Shown one piece after another: positions 33,258 to 41,924 of a DNA stretch of 64,000 bases (the first letter of the stretch is position 1; each line of letters opens with the position of its first letter). The position numbers were made by a program, and so were the translations under genes. The stretch is from DATAFF01 sp963744915 (GTDB taxonomy: Bacteria > Pseudomonadota > Alphaproteobacteria > Rhizobiales > Aestuariivirgaceae), in assembly GCA_963744915.1 (NCBI GenBank), contig CAVUUY010000016.1, positions 1 through 64,000 on the forward strand, written 5' to 3'. The notes below the pieces were generated by a model. It worked only from the letters and a program-made list of their open reading frames with translations, did no database searches and had not been told where the DNA came from.

Positions 33258-34237
33258 GATTTCGCCCTCGTCGTTGCAGGATTGCCAAGGGCCCCGGCCA
33301 GAAGGCGGGCCGCCTCCCTTATCCCGTCCATGGGGGCCACGAACGGGTCTTCGTGCTCGATTGCGATGGTCTTCACCCTTCCGGCATCCGCGAGGTCCCT
33401 CAACAGCTCCTGCCACCACGGCAGGCCATGACCGCGGCCGACCGTCGCGAAGTTCCACGGCATCTCGGCGGCCGGAGCCGGCCAGCGGTGATCGAGCAGC
33501 CCGTTCAGCGCGAGCTTCTCAGCGTTGAAACTCACGTCCTTGCCATGGGCATGGCCGATGCGTCCGGCAAGCCGTTGCACGACGCGGTTGGAGTCCATCT
33601 GCATCCACATGAAATGACTGGGATCGATATTCGCGGCAATGGCGGGGGAGAGTGCGGCGAGCCGCTCGAACGTCTCGACATTGTAGGCGACAGTGCCGGG
33701 ATGCAGCTCCAGGCAGATCAGCAGCGCCGGATCGGTGCGGATGGCGAATTCTCCGATCTCGGCCCAGTAGTCATGGACCTGATGCTTCCACTGATGCTGA
33801 TACACGTTCTCCAGATAGGGAAGCCACCCGCCGCCGGCGAAATGCGGCGTCACATCGCCGGCAGACCCTGCGGGGCAGCCGGCAAGGGCTACGATCCGGT
33901 CGACGCCAAGCTCGCTGGCAAGCCGGATGGTATCGCGCAACGCCTTGTCATGAGCGCCGGCAACGCTCAAATCGGGATGGAGCGGATTGCCCCAGCAGTT
34001 GAAGGCAGCGATCTCAAACCCACGGCTCGCGACTTCGTTCGTCCATGTGCGGCGCGCAGCAGGATCCTCGAGGAGCCCTGCCATATCGCAATGGCCCGTG
34101 GGTGCATAAGCACCGGTGCCAATCTCGAGGCCGCTGATTTCCGGCACCTCCGCCGCCAGCCAGTCCATGACCGTGCGGAGGGGCCTGTCCGCCAACGGCT
34201 CCGTCACGAGAGCGATCTTAAGCTTATGGGAAGTCAT
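33254..34237 (-). CDS. TIM-barrel sugar phosphate isomerase/epimerase (AP endonuclease 2 fold)
   Basis: A 327-residue protein of the xylose-isomerase-like TIM barrel family. Metal-binding positions are suggested by Glu in LICLELHPG, His in NIDPSHFMWMQMDS and Glu in IAIEHEDPF. Relatives include inosose dehydratase IolE, sugar epimerases and hydroxypyruvate isomerase. ATG 34237 is preferred because the longer open frame to 34288 would run through the LacI-type operator at 34259-34270. It is the first gene of the leftward isomerase, dehydrogenase and repressor operon. Confidence 0.85.
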   Translation of the reverse strand: MTSHKLKIALVTEPLADRPLRTVMDWLAAEVPEISGLEIGTGAYAPTGHCDMAGLLEDPAARRTWTNEVASRGFEIAAFNCWGNPLHPDLSVAGAHDKALRDTIRLASELGVDRIVALAGCPAGSAGDVTPHFAGGGWLPYLENVYQHQWKHQVHDYWAEIGEFAIRTDPALLICLELHPGTVAYNVETFERLAALSPAIAANIDPSHFMWMQMDSNRVVQRLAGRIGHAHGKDVSFNAEKLALNGLLDHRWPAPAAEMPWNFATVGRGHGLPWWQELLRDLADAGRVKTIAIEHEDPFVAPMDGIREAARLLAGALGNPATTRAKS

Positions 34238-34258
34238 GATACTCTGTTTTTCGCTGGG

Positions 34259-34301
34259 TGGAGCGTTCCAAACTGATAATTTCGACACTGGCGGCTGTCA
34301 A
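34259..34301 (-). promoter_or_regulatory. promoter and LacI-type operator of the isomerase/LacI operon
   Basis: Reading leftward, TTGACA (34296-34301), a 17-base spacer and TATCAG (34273-34278) precede the palindrome TGGAGCGTTCCA at 34259-34270, one mismatch from the other two copies. It overlaps the expected transcription start and is 22 bases before ATG 34237. The enolase-superfamily gene starts rightward at 34363, so it could share this control. Confidence 0.6.
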
Positions 34302-34362
34302 GCAAGCCGGGGCATTATTGCCGGATGGCCACCGTTGAAACCGGCCGGTTGAAGAGCAAAAA

Positions 34363-35508
34363 ATGAAGATCACGCGGATCAGAACGCGGGTTGTCGACTT
34401 GCCGCTACCCAACGAGTTCCATCCAGCCTGGGCGCGCGGGCGCAATCAGCCGAACATCATTCTGGTCGTCATCGAAGTTGAGACGGATGTCGGAATAACC
34501 GGCCTCGGCGCCGCCCATGCCGGTGCAGAAGCCGCGATAGCGATCGACCGCTTCGTCACCCCTTACCTGCTCGGGCAGGATCCAACCCGCATCGAATTGT
34601 TGACCAATGTCTTGCGCGATGCGGAGATCCTGGGACCGCCCGCTTACTGCATGGAGATCCCGCTGTGGGATATCGTCGGCAAAATCGCCAATTTGCCGGT
34701 CTACAAACTGTGGGGCGGTTACACCGATAGGGTAACTGCCTATTGCGCAACGGCCGAGATCCGGCAACCGCTGCAGCGCGTGGATGATGTCCATCGCATG
34801 CTTGCGGAGGGTTTTCGTGCCGTGAAGCTACGCTTCCACAACCCCGATCCCCGCGACGACATCAAGGTCGTCGAAGCGATCCGTGCGGCTGTTGGAGATC
34901 AGATCGCGATCATGGTTGATGCCAACCAGGCAGGAGTCGAGCCGGGCCTCTCCCAGCATGCGCAATGGGGATTTCAGCGGGCTCTCGCCGTGGCGCGGGA
35001 ACTCGAAAGGCTGAATGTGCTGTGGCTCGAGGAACCGTTGCCGCGTCACAACTACGACGATCTGGCGCGCCTGCGAGACCGCCTAAGCACCATTAAAATT
35101 GCTGGAGGAGAGGACAATCACGGCCTTCATGAGTTCAAGCTGCTGATCGATCGCCGCTGCTATGACATCCTGCAGCCGGATGCTCTGCTGTCCGAGGGCA
35201 TCTTCCAGCTACGCAAGGTTGCGGCCATGGCCGAGGCTGCACATTTGGAGTTCGTTCCGCACACTTGGGGGAATGGGATCGGGCTCCTTGCCAATCTGCA
35301 CCTAGCGGCAGCGGTGCCGAACTGCTCGTTTCTGGAATTCCCGCACGATCCGCCGAGCGGCTTCACGCTCGCGAGCCGGGATCAAATGTTGCGCCAGCCC
35401 CTCACCATCGACTCGGAGGGTGCAGTCAAGGTGCCCGACCGGGCGGGATTCGGCTTCGAGCTCGATGAAGAGCGGATAGCGCGCCATACGGTGCTTTCAA
35501 TGGGCTGA
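34363..35508 (+). CDS. mandelate racemase / muconate lactonizing enzyme family protein
   Basis: A 381-residue enolase-superfamily enzyme. The N-terminal capping domain (residues 1-125) is followed by a TIM barrel. A general-base lysine is in AVKLRFH, metal ligands are Asp in IMVDANQ, Glu in WLEEPLP and Glu/Asp in GGEDN, and a His is in FVPHTWG. This suite fits the MR or sugar-acid dehydratase branch. Such enzymes abstract a proton alpha to a carboxylate. It lies divergent from the LacI operon and 112 bases before the amidohydrolase. Sugar acid versus aromatic acid substrate is not decidable. Confidence 0.85.
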   Translation: MKITRIRTRVVDLPLPNEFHPAWARGRNQPNIILVVIEVETDVGITGLGAAHAGAEAAIAIDRFVTPYLLGQDPTRIELLTNVLRDAEILGPPAYCMEIPLWDIVGKIANLPVYKLWGGYTDRVTAYCATAEIRQPLQRVDDVHRMLAEGFRAVKLRFHNPDPRDDIKVVEAIRAAVGDQIAIMVDANQAGVEPGLSQHAQWGFQRALAVARELERLNVLWLEEPLPRHNYDDLARLRDRLSTIKIAGGEDNHGLHEFKLLIDRRCYDILQPDALLSEGIFQLRKVAAMAEAAHLEFVPHTWGNGIGLLANLHLAAAVPNCSFLEFPHDPPSGFTLASRDQMLRQPLTIDSEGAVKVPDRAGFGFELDEERIARHTVLSMG

Positions 35509-35620
35509 TGTCCGCTCGATTGGTTGTCGCTTCGAAAACGCAACGCGCCGGACCGCTGTGCTTGACATGCATAGCGAGGGGATATGAAACTATTGCCTTC
35601 ACCCTTCTGGAAAGGACGTC

Positions 35621-36733
35621 ATGTACACTGGCGAGATTATCGATTGCGATGTCCATCACGCCCGTGGCTCCGACGATGAATTCCTCACCTACCTATCGAA
35701 GGGCTGGCGCGAATATGTCGCGGACCGCGGTCCGGCCGGCCTCGTTCCCCTCACGGTTCAGGATGGGCTGCCGAATCCGCATGGCTTCATGCGGGCCGAC
35801 ACGTACCCCGCGGATGGTGCCGCGCCCGGTTCGGATTACGACCTTTTGCGCCGCCAGGTGCTCGAGCGCTCGAATGTCCGGCGTGCGATCCTGACTTTTG
35901 GCGACGACAGCCACGTCTCGGGGCACCACAATCCCTATTTTGCAACCGAACTCGCACGGGCGCTGAATGACTGGACGATAGAACGCTGGTTGCCGAAAGA
36001 CGAGCGCCTGGCGTCGTCGATCCTGATTGCCTGCCAATTGCCCGAGCACGCCGCGGCGGAAATCAGGCGGCACGCCGACAATAGGCGCATGGTGCAGGTG
36101 ATGCTGGTCGACAATCCGTATAATTACGGGTTCGGGCATCCGGTGTTTCATCCGATCTACCAGGCCGCGGAAGAGACAGGCCGTCCGATTGCCATCCATG
36201 GCGGAGCCGGCGGCTGGGCCAATCCGGCGAGCACCGGGGGTGGCAATGTCACGCTCTATTTTGAAGCGCATACGCTGTGGCCCCAGGCAATGATGACCCA
36301 TCTCGTCTCCTTCATCAGCCACGGCGTGTTCGATAAATACCCGAAACTCCGATTGGTGCTGATCGAGGGTGGTGCGGCTTGGCTGCCGAGCCTGTTGTGG
36401 CGATGCGATTGCGACTACAAGGGCTTGCGGCGCGAGGTTCCGTGGCTCCGCCGATTGCCCAGCGAATATGTCGCCGAACATGTCTGGCTGACCACGCAGC
36501 CGCTCGAAATCTCTCCCAGGCGTGAGCAGATCGTCGAACTGCTGAGCTGGATGAATGGCGCCGACCGGCTGGTCTATTCATCCGACTATCCGCATTGGGA
36601 TGCCGACGAGATCAAGCACATATCGACGCAACTGCCGCAAAGCTGGCATCGCAAGGTTTTCTTCGAGAATGCGATGAAGCTCTATGGTTGGAGCGAAGCA
36701 GAACTGCCGGCGCCCCAGATGGTCAATGCATGA
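35621..36733 (+). CDS. amidohydrolase family 2 protein (ACMSD-type)
   Basis: A 370-residue metal-dependent TIM-barrel hydrolase/decarboxylase. An early metal motif DCDVHH lies near residues 8-13, His is in IAIHGGAGG, and the late metal/acid Asp is in YSSDYPHWDAD. A long insertion rich in Trp/Asp sits in the middle. Family members include lactone hydrolases (LigI, 4-sulfomuconolactonase) and decarboxylases of aromatic ring-cleavage pathways. It overlaps the Rieske gene by four bases and follows the enolase-family gene. The three may act in one pathway of lactone or carboxylate breakdown. Confidence 0.85.
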   Translation: MYTGEIIDCDVHHARGSDDEFLTYLSKGWREYVADRGPAGLVPLTVQDGLPNPHGFMRADTYPADGAAPGSDYDLLRRQVLERSNVRRAILTFGDDSHVSGHHNPYFATELARALNDWTIERWLPKDERLASSILIACQLPEHAAAEIRRHADNRRMVQVMLVDNPYNYGFGHPVFHPIYQAAEETGRPIAIHGGAGGWANPASTGGGNVTLYFEAHTLWPQAMMTHLVSFISHGVFDKYPKLRLVLIEGGAAWLPSLLWRCDCDYKGLRREVPWLRRLPSEYVAEHVWLTTQPLEISPRREQIVELLSWMNGADRLVYSSDYPHWDADEIKHISTQLPQSWHRKVFFENAMKLYGWSEAELPAPQMVNA

Positions 36734-37080
36734 GCGTCGATGTTGGCCCGGCCGATGAATTTCCGACGAAGCAGATGCGGATTGTCGATGTCGGAGAGCG
36801 GCAGATCGGTGTGGTCCGCTGGGGCGATCGGGTCTTCGCAGTGCACAATCTGTGCACGCACCAGGGTGCCCCTGTGTGCCACGGCGTGTTGAGTGGCCGC
36901 CTCGTCGCGGCGCGGCCCGGAGAGCTGACGCTCGATGAATCGGCTCCGACCCTTGCATGTCCGTGGCATGGCTGGGAGTTCGACCTCGCCACCGGGCGGG
37001 CCCTGCTGGATGACAAGCTCCGGATACGGACCTTTGCCGCGCGGATCGTCGATGGACGCGTGCTGGTCGACTTGAAATGA
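36730..37080 (+). CDS. Rieske [2Fe-2S] ferredoxin-like protein
   Basis: A 116-residue Rieske-fold protein with cluster ligands Cys42-x-His44 (CTH) and Cys77-Pro-Trp-His80 (CPWHGWEFD). It resembles the N-terminal ferredoxin domain of Rieske non-haem oxygenases and NirD-like proteins, but has no catalytic domain. ATG 36730 overlaps the amidohydrolase stop. No oxygenase, reductase or nitrite reductase gene lies beside it, so the electron partner is missing from the window. The spacing of the two ligand pairs is normal for the family. Confidence 0.85.
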   Translation: MSVDVGPADEFPTKQMRIVDVGERQIGVVRWGDRVFAVHNLCTHQGAPVCHGVLSGRLVAARPGELTLDESAPTLACPWHGWEFDLATGRALLDDKLRIRTFAARIVDGRVLVDLK

Positions 37081-37323
37081 GTCTGCTCCGGCGTCAGCGG
37101 AAAGCGGGGTCGGAATCGCTCTTGCCGGCCATGCAACGCGTTGACACCCGAATGTCTTGTGTTACGCTCCATCGGCCGGTTTTTGGCATGGAACTGCAGC
37201 AATCACATCCGGAGTTTGTGGTTGTACTTGGCCAACCGTCGAGGAAACAGCCACTCCTCTGATCCCGACACGGACAGCGGACAAGAAAGATTCGCACTGC
37301 TTTCACCCCGGGCCCGTCCAACT
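37081..37323. promoter_or_regulatory. intergenic control region of the second polyamine-type importer
   Basis: 243 bases. TTGACA at 37141-37146 with TACGCT at 37163-37168 (16-base spacer) is a possible promoter. The LacI-type palindrome of the neighbouring island is absent, so this operon seems separately controlled. No RNA or hairpin was recognised. Confidence 0.35.
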
Positions 37324-38454
37324 GTGTCGAACGCAATTGAGCTGCGCGGGCTGAGCGTCCGTTACAAGACGCTGGCAGCGCTCAACAGCATCGATCTGGA
37401 GATACGCGAGGGGGAGTTCTTTTCGCTGCTGGGGCCCAGCGGCTGTGGCAAAACCACCACCCTCAACATCATCGGCGGCTTCATCGAACCGGATGAAGGC
37501 GACGTTCTCATAGACGGAAAGGTCGTCAACAGAATTCCCCCATATCGTCGGCCGGTCAACACCGTGTTCCAGAGTTACGCTTTGTTCCCACATATGACGG
37601 TTGCACAAAATGTAGGATTCGGATTGCGCATGGCAGGGGTGCCGGCGGCTGACATCGAGCAGCGCACGCGCGAGGCGCTTGCATTGGTCTCGCTCGCCGA
37701 TTTTGGGTCACGGCGGCCGGATCAGCTGTCCGGAGGCCAGCAGCAGCGCGTGGCGCTCGCCCGTGCATTGGTTAATCGGCCCTCGGTGCTTTTGCTCGAT
37801 GAGCCCTTGGGCGCGCTCGACCTCAAGCTGCGCAAACAGATGCAATCAGAGCTCACGCGGATCCAGCGGGAAGTCGGGATAACGTTCTTGTACGTCACCC
37901 ACGACCAGGACGAGGCGATGACGATGTCCGACCGCATCGCGGTCATGAACCGCGGCACGGTTGCCCAGGTCGGCACGCCGCAGGAGATCTATGAACGCCC
38001 GTCTTCATTGTTCGTCGCCGATTTCATCGGCGCATCCAACGTCTTTTCAGGCCGCGTCGTCGGTTCCATCGGACAATGGTCGATCGTACGGTTGGATCTG
38101 GGCCAGGATGTGCGCGTCCCCGCGAGCGTGGCCCAGAACGGATCGCAGGCTTGGGTGGTCGTTCGTCCTGATCACATGCAGCTTGCGGATACGGCGCCCG
38201 CATCGAGCGATCTCAACGCCATCGCGGGCGCAGTCAAGAATGTCTCATTCCTCGGCACGCACCTCCAATATGCGATTGCCACACCGCGAGGTATAGAGAT
38301 CACGGTGATCGACTCGCTGTCCCGGCCAGATCGAAAGTCGACCAAACCGGTCATGGACGGCGAGGTCTATGTAACTTGGCCCGCCTCGGCATCGCTTTGC
38401 TTCAATGGCGGCGAGGCTGAAGCGCCCGCACCGCGATCACTGGCGCGGTCTTGA
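37324..38454 (+). CDS. polyamine-type ABC transporter ATPase (PotA-like), second system
   Basis: A 376-residue ATPase with Walker A GPSGCGKTTT, Q-loop FQSYALFPH, signature LSGGQQQR, Walker B VLLLDEPLGALD, H-loop VTHDQDE, and a C-terminal TOBE-like domain. The GTG at 37324 is the first codon that gives the family start (SNAIELRGLSV); it has no strong ribosome site. Unlike the first system, it heads its operon: ATPase, binding protein, permease, permease. It is a close relative of the ATPase at 26629, which suggests duplication of the importer type. Confidence 0.88.
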   Translation: MSNAIELRGLSVRYKTLAALNSIDLEIREGEFFSLLGPSGCGKTTTLNIIGGFIEPDEGDVLIDGKVVNRIPPYRRPVNTVFQSYALFPHMTVAQNVGFGLRMAGVPAADIEQRTREALALVSLADFGSRRPDQLSGGQQQRVALARALVNRPSVLLLDEPLGALDLKLRKQMQSELTRIQREVGITFLYVTHDQDEAMTMSDRIAVMNRGTVAQVGTPQEIYERPSSLFVADFIGASNVFSGRVVGSIGQWSIVRLDLGQDVRVPASVAQNGSQAWVVVRPDHMQLADTAPASSDLNAIAGAVKNVSFLGTHLQYAIATPRGIEITVIDSLSRPDRKSTKPVMDGEVYVTWPASASLCFNGGEAEAPAPRSLARS

Positions 38455-38490
38455 TCCAGTGACAACGCCAAAACCGTCAGGGAGGAAACC

Positions 38491-39606
38491 ATGGCTTGGA
38501 TGAAGTGGACGAATACGAGGCGCCAGTTCTTGAAGACTTCCGTCATGGGAAGTGCAGCTGCTGCTGCACTTGGCGCCAAACTGCCGTTCGACAGCGAAGC
38601 ACGGGCGGCAACGCTCGAGGGGCCCGTCAATGTGCTGTCCTGGGGCAGCCGAAACTTCCAGATGCAAATCGATGACTTCCTGAAGGAGACCGGGTGTCAC
38701 GTGAATTTCACCGGCGCATCCGGCAATTCCGAGAACCTTGCCAAGATCAAACTCGGCGGCAGCGATCAGTACGACATCGTCGGCGTTGATGCTCTGTGGG
38801 TGCCGAAATTCCACCAGGAGGGCGTCATCGAAGTGTTCGATTTCGAGAAGATGCCCGAATACCAGGATCTCTTCGACGAATTCAAAAAGATGACCGTCTG
38901 GAAGGTCGGCAATCAGTGGATGGCCCAACCCTGGGCCTGGTCGCCGCTCGTGCTGTGGTACAATTCCGATCAGATCAAGACGCCGCCGACCAGCATCGAG
39001 TTCCTCTTCGATCCCGCGCTCAAGCAACGGATCGCGCTCACCCGCCAGCAGGAGGACGTCGTCGCCTGGATGGGCATCGCGGTCGGGGCCAAGAATCCCT
39101 ATGCGATGACAGATGCAGAGCTCGCCAAGGCCAAGGAAGCCCTGAAGCGCCTCATGCCCAATATCCTGAAGTTTCCGCCGCAAGAGGAAGAGCTGGTCCG
39201 TCTTGCCGCCGATGGAAGCATCTGGGTTACGGCACTGAGCGCAGGTGGTGCGATCCGTATCAAGGAAGCAGGCGGTCCTACCATGAAAGGCTTCATCCCG
39301 CCCGAGGGCGTGATCGGTTATTTCGACGGTGATTGCATCGTGAAGGGTGCAAAGCACCGTGACGCTGCACTCGCCTGGCTCGCCCATCGTGTGCATGCGA
39401 AATACACCCTTCCCAACGTCGAAAAATACAAACGGCCGCTTGCCTACAAAGGCCCGCTCGAAATACTCAAGAAGGACGGAAAGGGCGATTTCGCGCATAC
39501 GATCTTCTACGATCAGCCCGAAATCCTTTCGAAGATGGTGATCATCGGGCCGCCGCCAAATGTCGGCGCCTATCTCGACGTCTTCAACGAAGTCGTCGGC
39601 GGCTGA
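38491..39606 (+). CDS. polyamine-type ABC transporter substrate-binding protein, second system
   Basis: A 371-residue periplasmic protein with a twin-arginine signal (TRRQFLKTSVMGSAAAAA, residues about 8-26). The mature part starts with VNVLSWGSRNFQMQIDDFLKE and has the DQYDIVGVDALWVPKFHQEG region of PotD-like proteins. A GGGAGG site precedes ATG 38491. The second system lies right after an enolase/amidohydrolase/Rieske set, so the ligand may be an acid or nitrogen compound rather than a polyamine. Confidence 0.85.
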   Translation: MAWMKWTNTRRQFLKTSVMGSAAAAALGAKLPFDSEARAATLEGPVNVLSWGSRNFQMQIDDFLKETGCHVNFTGASGNSENLAKIKLGGSDQYDIVGVDALWVPKFHQEGVIEVFDFEKMPEYQDLFDEFKKMTVWKVGNQWMAQPWAWSPLVLWYNSDQIKTPPTSIEFLFDPALKQRIALTRQQEDVVAWMGIAVGAKNPYAMTDAELAKAKEALKRLMPNILKFPPQEEELVRLAADGSIWVTALSAGGAIRIKEAGGPTMKGFIPPEGVIGYFDGDCIVKGAKHRDAALAWLAHRVHAKYTLPNVEKYKRPLAYKGPLEILKKDGKGDFAHTIFYDQPEILSKMVIIGPPPNVGAYLDVFNEVVGG

Positions 39607-39665
39607 GTTTTCGGCGCGGTGCCTCCGCCTGGGAGAACCGCGCCGCTTGATTTGCGAGGCGGCCC

Positions 39666-40562
39666 ATGGCGGCGATTACCGATCAGGTGAATGCAGCCGC
39701 CGAAAAAAGGGCGGGGATAAGGGTGATCCCGCCCTTCGTGGCTTTTCTCCCGATCACGCTTGTCGATTTCTTCTTCTTTGTTCTCCCGATGGTGATCATG
39801 AGCATCATCAGCGTGATGGTGATCAGGGAATTCCACATCACGCCTCGACTCACCGCCGAGAACTATCTGTTCTTCTTGAAGAACCCGCTCTACCTGAAAA
39901 TTCTTGCCAAAAGCCTGGTGATGGCGCTTGCGACGACTGTCATCTGCATCGTTCTGTCGTTTCCCTTTGCCGTGTTTCTCACGCGGTTGCCGCGGGCGAT
40001 TCAAAAGACGATGCTCGTGCTTGTCATTCTGCCGTTCTGGACCAGCTATCTGTTGCGCGTCTACGCCTGGATGACCATACTGGGCGAGCGCGGTCTCATC
40101 AATCGCAGCTTGATGGATCTCGGCATCATCGACTCTCCCATCCGCCTCCTGCTGTATAACGACTATTCGGTCGTCCTGGTCGCGGTTTATCTGTACATCC
40201 CCTTCAGCACACTCGCGCTTTACACCAACCTCGAGCGGCTCGATTCATCGTTGATCAGGGCGGCGATGGACTTGGGAGCGCGGCCCATCCAGGTTTTCCT
40301 CCACGTCGTCTTGCCGCTGATGCTCCCCGGCATCTTCGCCTCCTTCATATTCGTGTTCATTCCGATGCTCGGCGAGTATGTCACTCCGACGATTATCGGC
40401 GGCGCGCACGGGCTGATGATCGTCAACATCATCGTTTCGCAAATTCAGGCGCTGCGTTTCGGCATCGGCTCTGCGATGGTGGTCGTGCTGGTCGCATTGA
40501 TCCTGCTGCTGGTCATGGCGCTGCGCCGGTCAGCGAGGCTCGAGAAGATCTATGGCTTCTAA
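39666..40562 (+). CDS. polyamine-type ABC transporter permease (PotB-like)
   Basis: A 298-residue inner-membrane permease with six predicted transmembrane segments, the WTSYLLRVYAWMTILGERGL segment and the EAA loop (IRAAMDLGARPIQVFLHVVLP) typical of PotB/PotH. Its 3' end overlaps the next permease by 11 bases. A GGCGGCCC stretch before ATG 39666 is a weak ribosome site. Confidence 0.9.
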   Translation: MAAITDQVNAAAEKRAGIRVIPPFVAFLPITLVDFFFFVLPMVIMSIISVMVIREFHITPRLTAENYLFFLKNPLYLKILAKSLVMALATTVICIVLSFPFAVFLTRLPRAIQKTMLVLVILPFWTSYLLRVYAWMTILGERGLINRSLMDLGIIDSPIRLLLYNDYSVVLVAVYLYIPFSTLALYTNLERLDSSLIRAAMDLGARPIQVFLHVVLPLMLPGIFASFIFVFIPMLGEYVTPTIIGGAHGLMIVNIIVSQIQALRFGIGSAMVVVLVALILLLVMALRRSARLEKIYGF

Positions 40563-41337
40563 GAATGAGCCCCGCAGGTCGATCGCCCTCAGCATTCATG
40601 GTGCAGCGATCTATCTCTTCCTGTATCTCCCGATCGCGCTGCTGGTGTTCTTTTCATTCAACAAAAACCCGTCGGGGACCCTGCCGGTCACCGGGCTGAC
40701 ACTCGAATGGTATCGCCAGCTCGGCGACGACTATTTCATGCTGACCTCGTTCAAGACGAGCCTCGTCGTGGCATTGACCGCGGTGCCGATCGCGACCTTC
40801 GTGGGGGCGCTTTGCGCCTTTGGACTGGTGCGGACGGAATTCCGTTTCAAGGCTCTGGCCAGCAGCTTTGTGCTGATGCCGATGGTGGTTCCCGGGATTC
40901 TGCTCGGCGCGGCGATCCTCGTGGTGTTGAGGACGGTGCTCGGGGTTCCGCTGTCGATCTGGACTGCCGTGATGGGCCATGTCGTGGTCACCACACCCTA
41001 CGCGGTTCTGGCGGTCGCCACCCAACTCTATGGCTATGACCGGGTGCTGGACTCGGCCGCAGCTGATCTCGGCGCCAACCCTCTGCGGGTGTTTTGGCAT
41101 ATCACGCTGCCGCTCATCATGCCTGGGATCATCGCCGCTGCGCTGATCGTCTTCACGGTATCGCTCGACACTTTCGGCGTGACTTTCTTCACGATTGGAG
41201 GGGGAAGCACGCTGCCGATGTATATCTGGGCCCAGGTCGAGATGGGAATTCGACCCACTGTCAACGCGCTTGGAACCCTCTTTATCGTCGGATCGATTGC
41301 TGTCCTGCTGGTTGCCAATCTCCTTCTTAGAAAGTGA
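40552..41337 (+). CDS. polyamine-type ABC transporter permease (PotC-like)
   Basis: A 261-residue permease with the N-terminal LFLYLPIALLVFFSFN helix and the EAA loop (LDSAAADLGANPLRVFWHITLP) of PotC/PotI. It overlaps the PotB-like gene by 11 bases and completes the second import system. It converges with the kbp gene, whose stop is only 28 bases away. Confidence 0.9.
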   Translation: MASKNEPRRSIALSIHGAAIYLFLYLPIALLVFFSFNKNPSGTLPVTGLTLEWYRQLGDDYFMLTSFKTSLVVALTAVPIATFVGALCAFGLVRTEFRFKALASSFVLMPMVVPGILLGAAILVVLRTVLGVPLSIWTAVMGHVVVTTPYAVLAVATQLYGYDRVLDSAAADLGANPLRVFWHITLPLIMPGIIAAALIVFTVSLDTFGVTFFTIGGGSTLPMYIWAQVEMGIRPTVNALGTLFIVGSIAVLLVANLLLRK

Positions 41338-41365
41338 TGCCAATTTTCCGGTTGGTGGCTCGGCG

Positions 41366-41803
41366 CTAGGCTTCCGGGATCCTCAGAACCTGGCCGGGAT
41401 AGATCTTGTCCGGACTCTTCAGCATTGGTTTGTTGGCTTCGAAGATGCCCTTGTTCTTGGCGCCTTTGCCTTTCCCATAGACCGCAACAGCTATCTCCCA
41501 AAGCGTATCGCCTTTTTTGACCGTGTAGAATCGCGGCTCCTTCGCTGCCGGCACGGAAACATTGGTTTCAACTTTGGAGATGCCGACCGTGTTGCCGACC
41601 GCCACGATCGCCTTCTCCAAGGCTTCCTGGCTCGCCGCCTCGCCTTTGATGACGGCTGTGTCTCCCTTGACATCGATGGTCATCTTGTCTGAGCCAATCT
41701 TGTGGGAATCGAGCTCCTTCTTGAGCGCATCGGCGGTCGGCGATTCGTCGCCACCGAATCCGAGTGCCTTGCCAGCCTCCTTGATGAAGTCGTACAGGCC
41801 CAT
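41366..41803 (-). CDS. kbp: BON and LysM domain potassium-binding protein (Kbp/YgaU)
   Basis: A 145-residue protein with an N-terminal BON domain (residues about 25-90) and a C-terminal LysM domain (about 92-143, beginning FYTVKKGDTLWEIA). The ending IFEANKPMLKSPDKIYPGQ is nearly identical to E. coli Kbp/YgaU, a cytoplasmic K+-binding protein linked to envelope and ion stress. MGLYDFIKEAGK is the family N-terminus, so ATG 41803 is the start. It is a single gene between the importer and the phosphatase. Role in this organism is inferred by homology. Confidence 0.9.
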   Translation of the reverse strand: MGLYDFIKEAGKALGFGGDESPTADALKKELDSHKIGSDKMTIDVKGDTAVIKGEAASQEALEKAIVAVGNTVGISKVETNVSVPAAKEPRFYTVKKGDTLWEIAVAVYGKGKGAKNKGIFEANKPMLKSPDKIYPGQVLRIPEA

Positions 41804-41924
41804 CACCAATCTCCTCTGCAGATGGATAGAATTGTCACCGTCCAATTCGCCAGGATGTCATATCCGAGACCAAATTGCTATTTTAGGCCGGCATGCCGAG
41901 GATATTCAAGCTGGAGAGGCAGGC

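Noticed and set aside
31014..33431. 805-residue rightward open frame
   Set aside because: It runs antisense across the LacI and zinc dehydrogenase genes, whose motifs are clear on the other strand. It has only codon-mirror composition and no family features.
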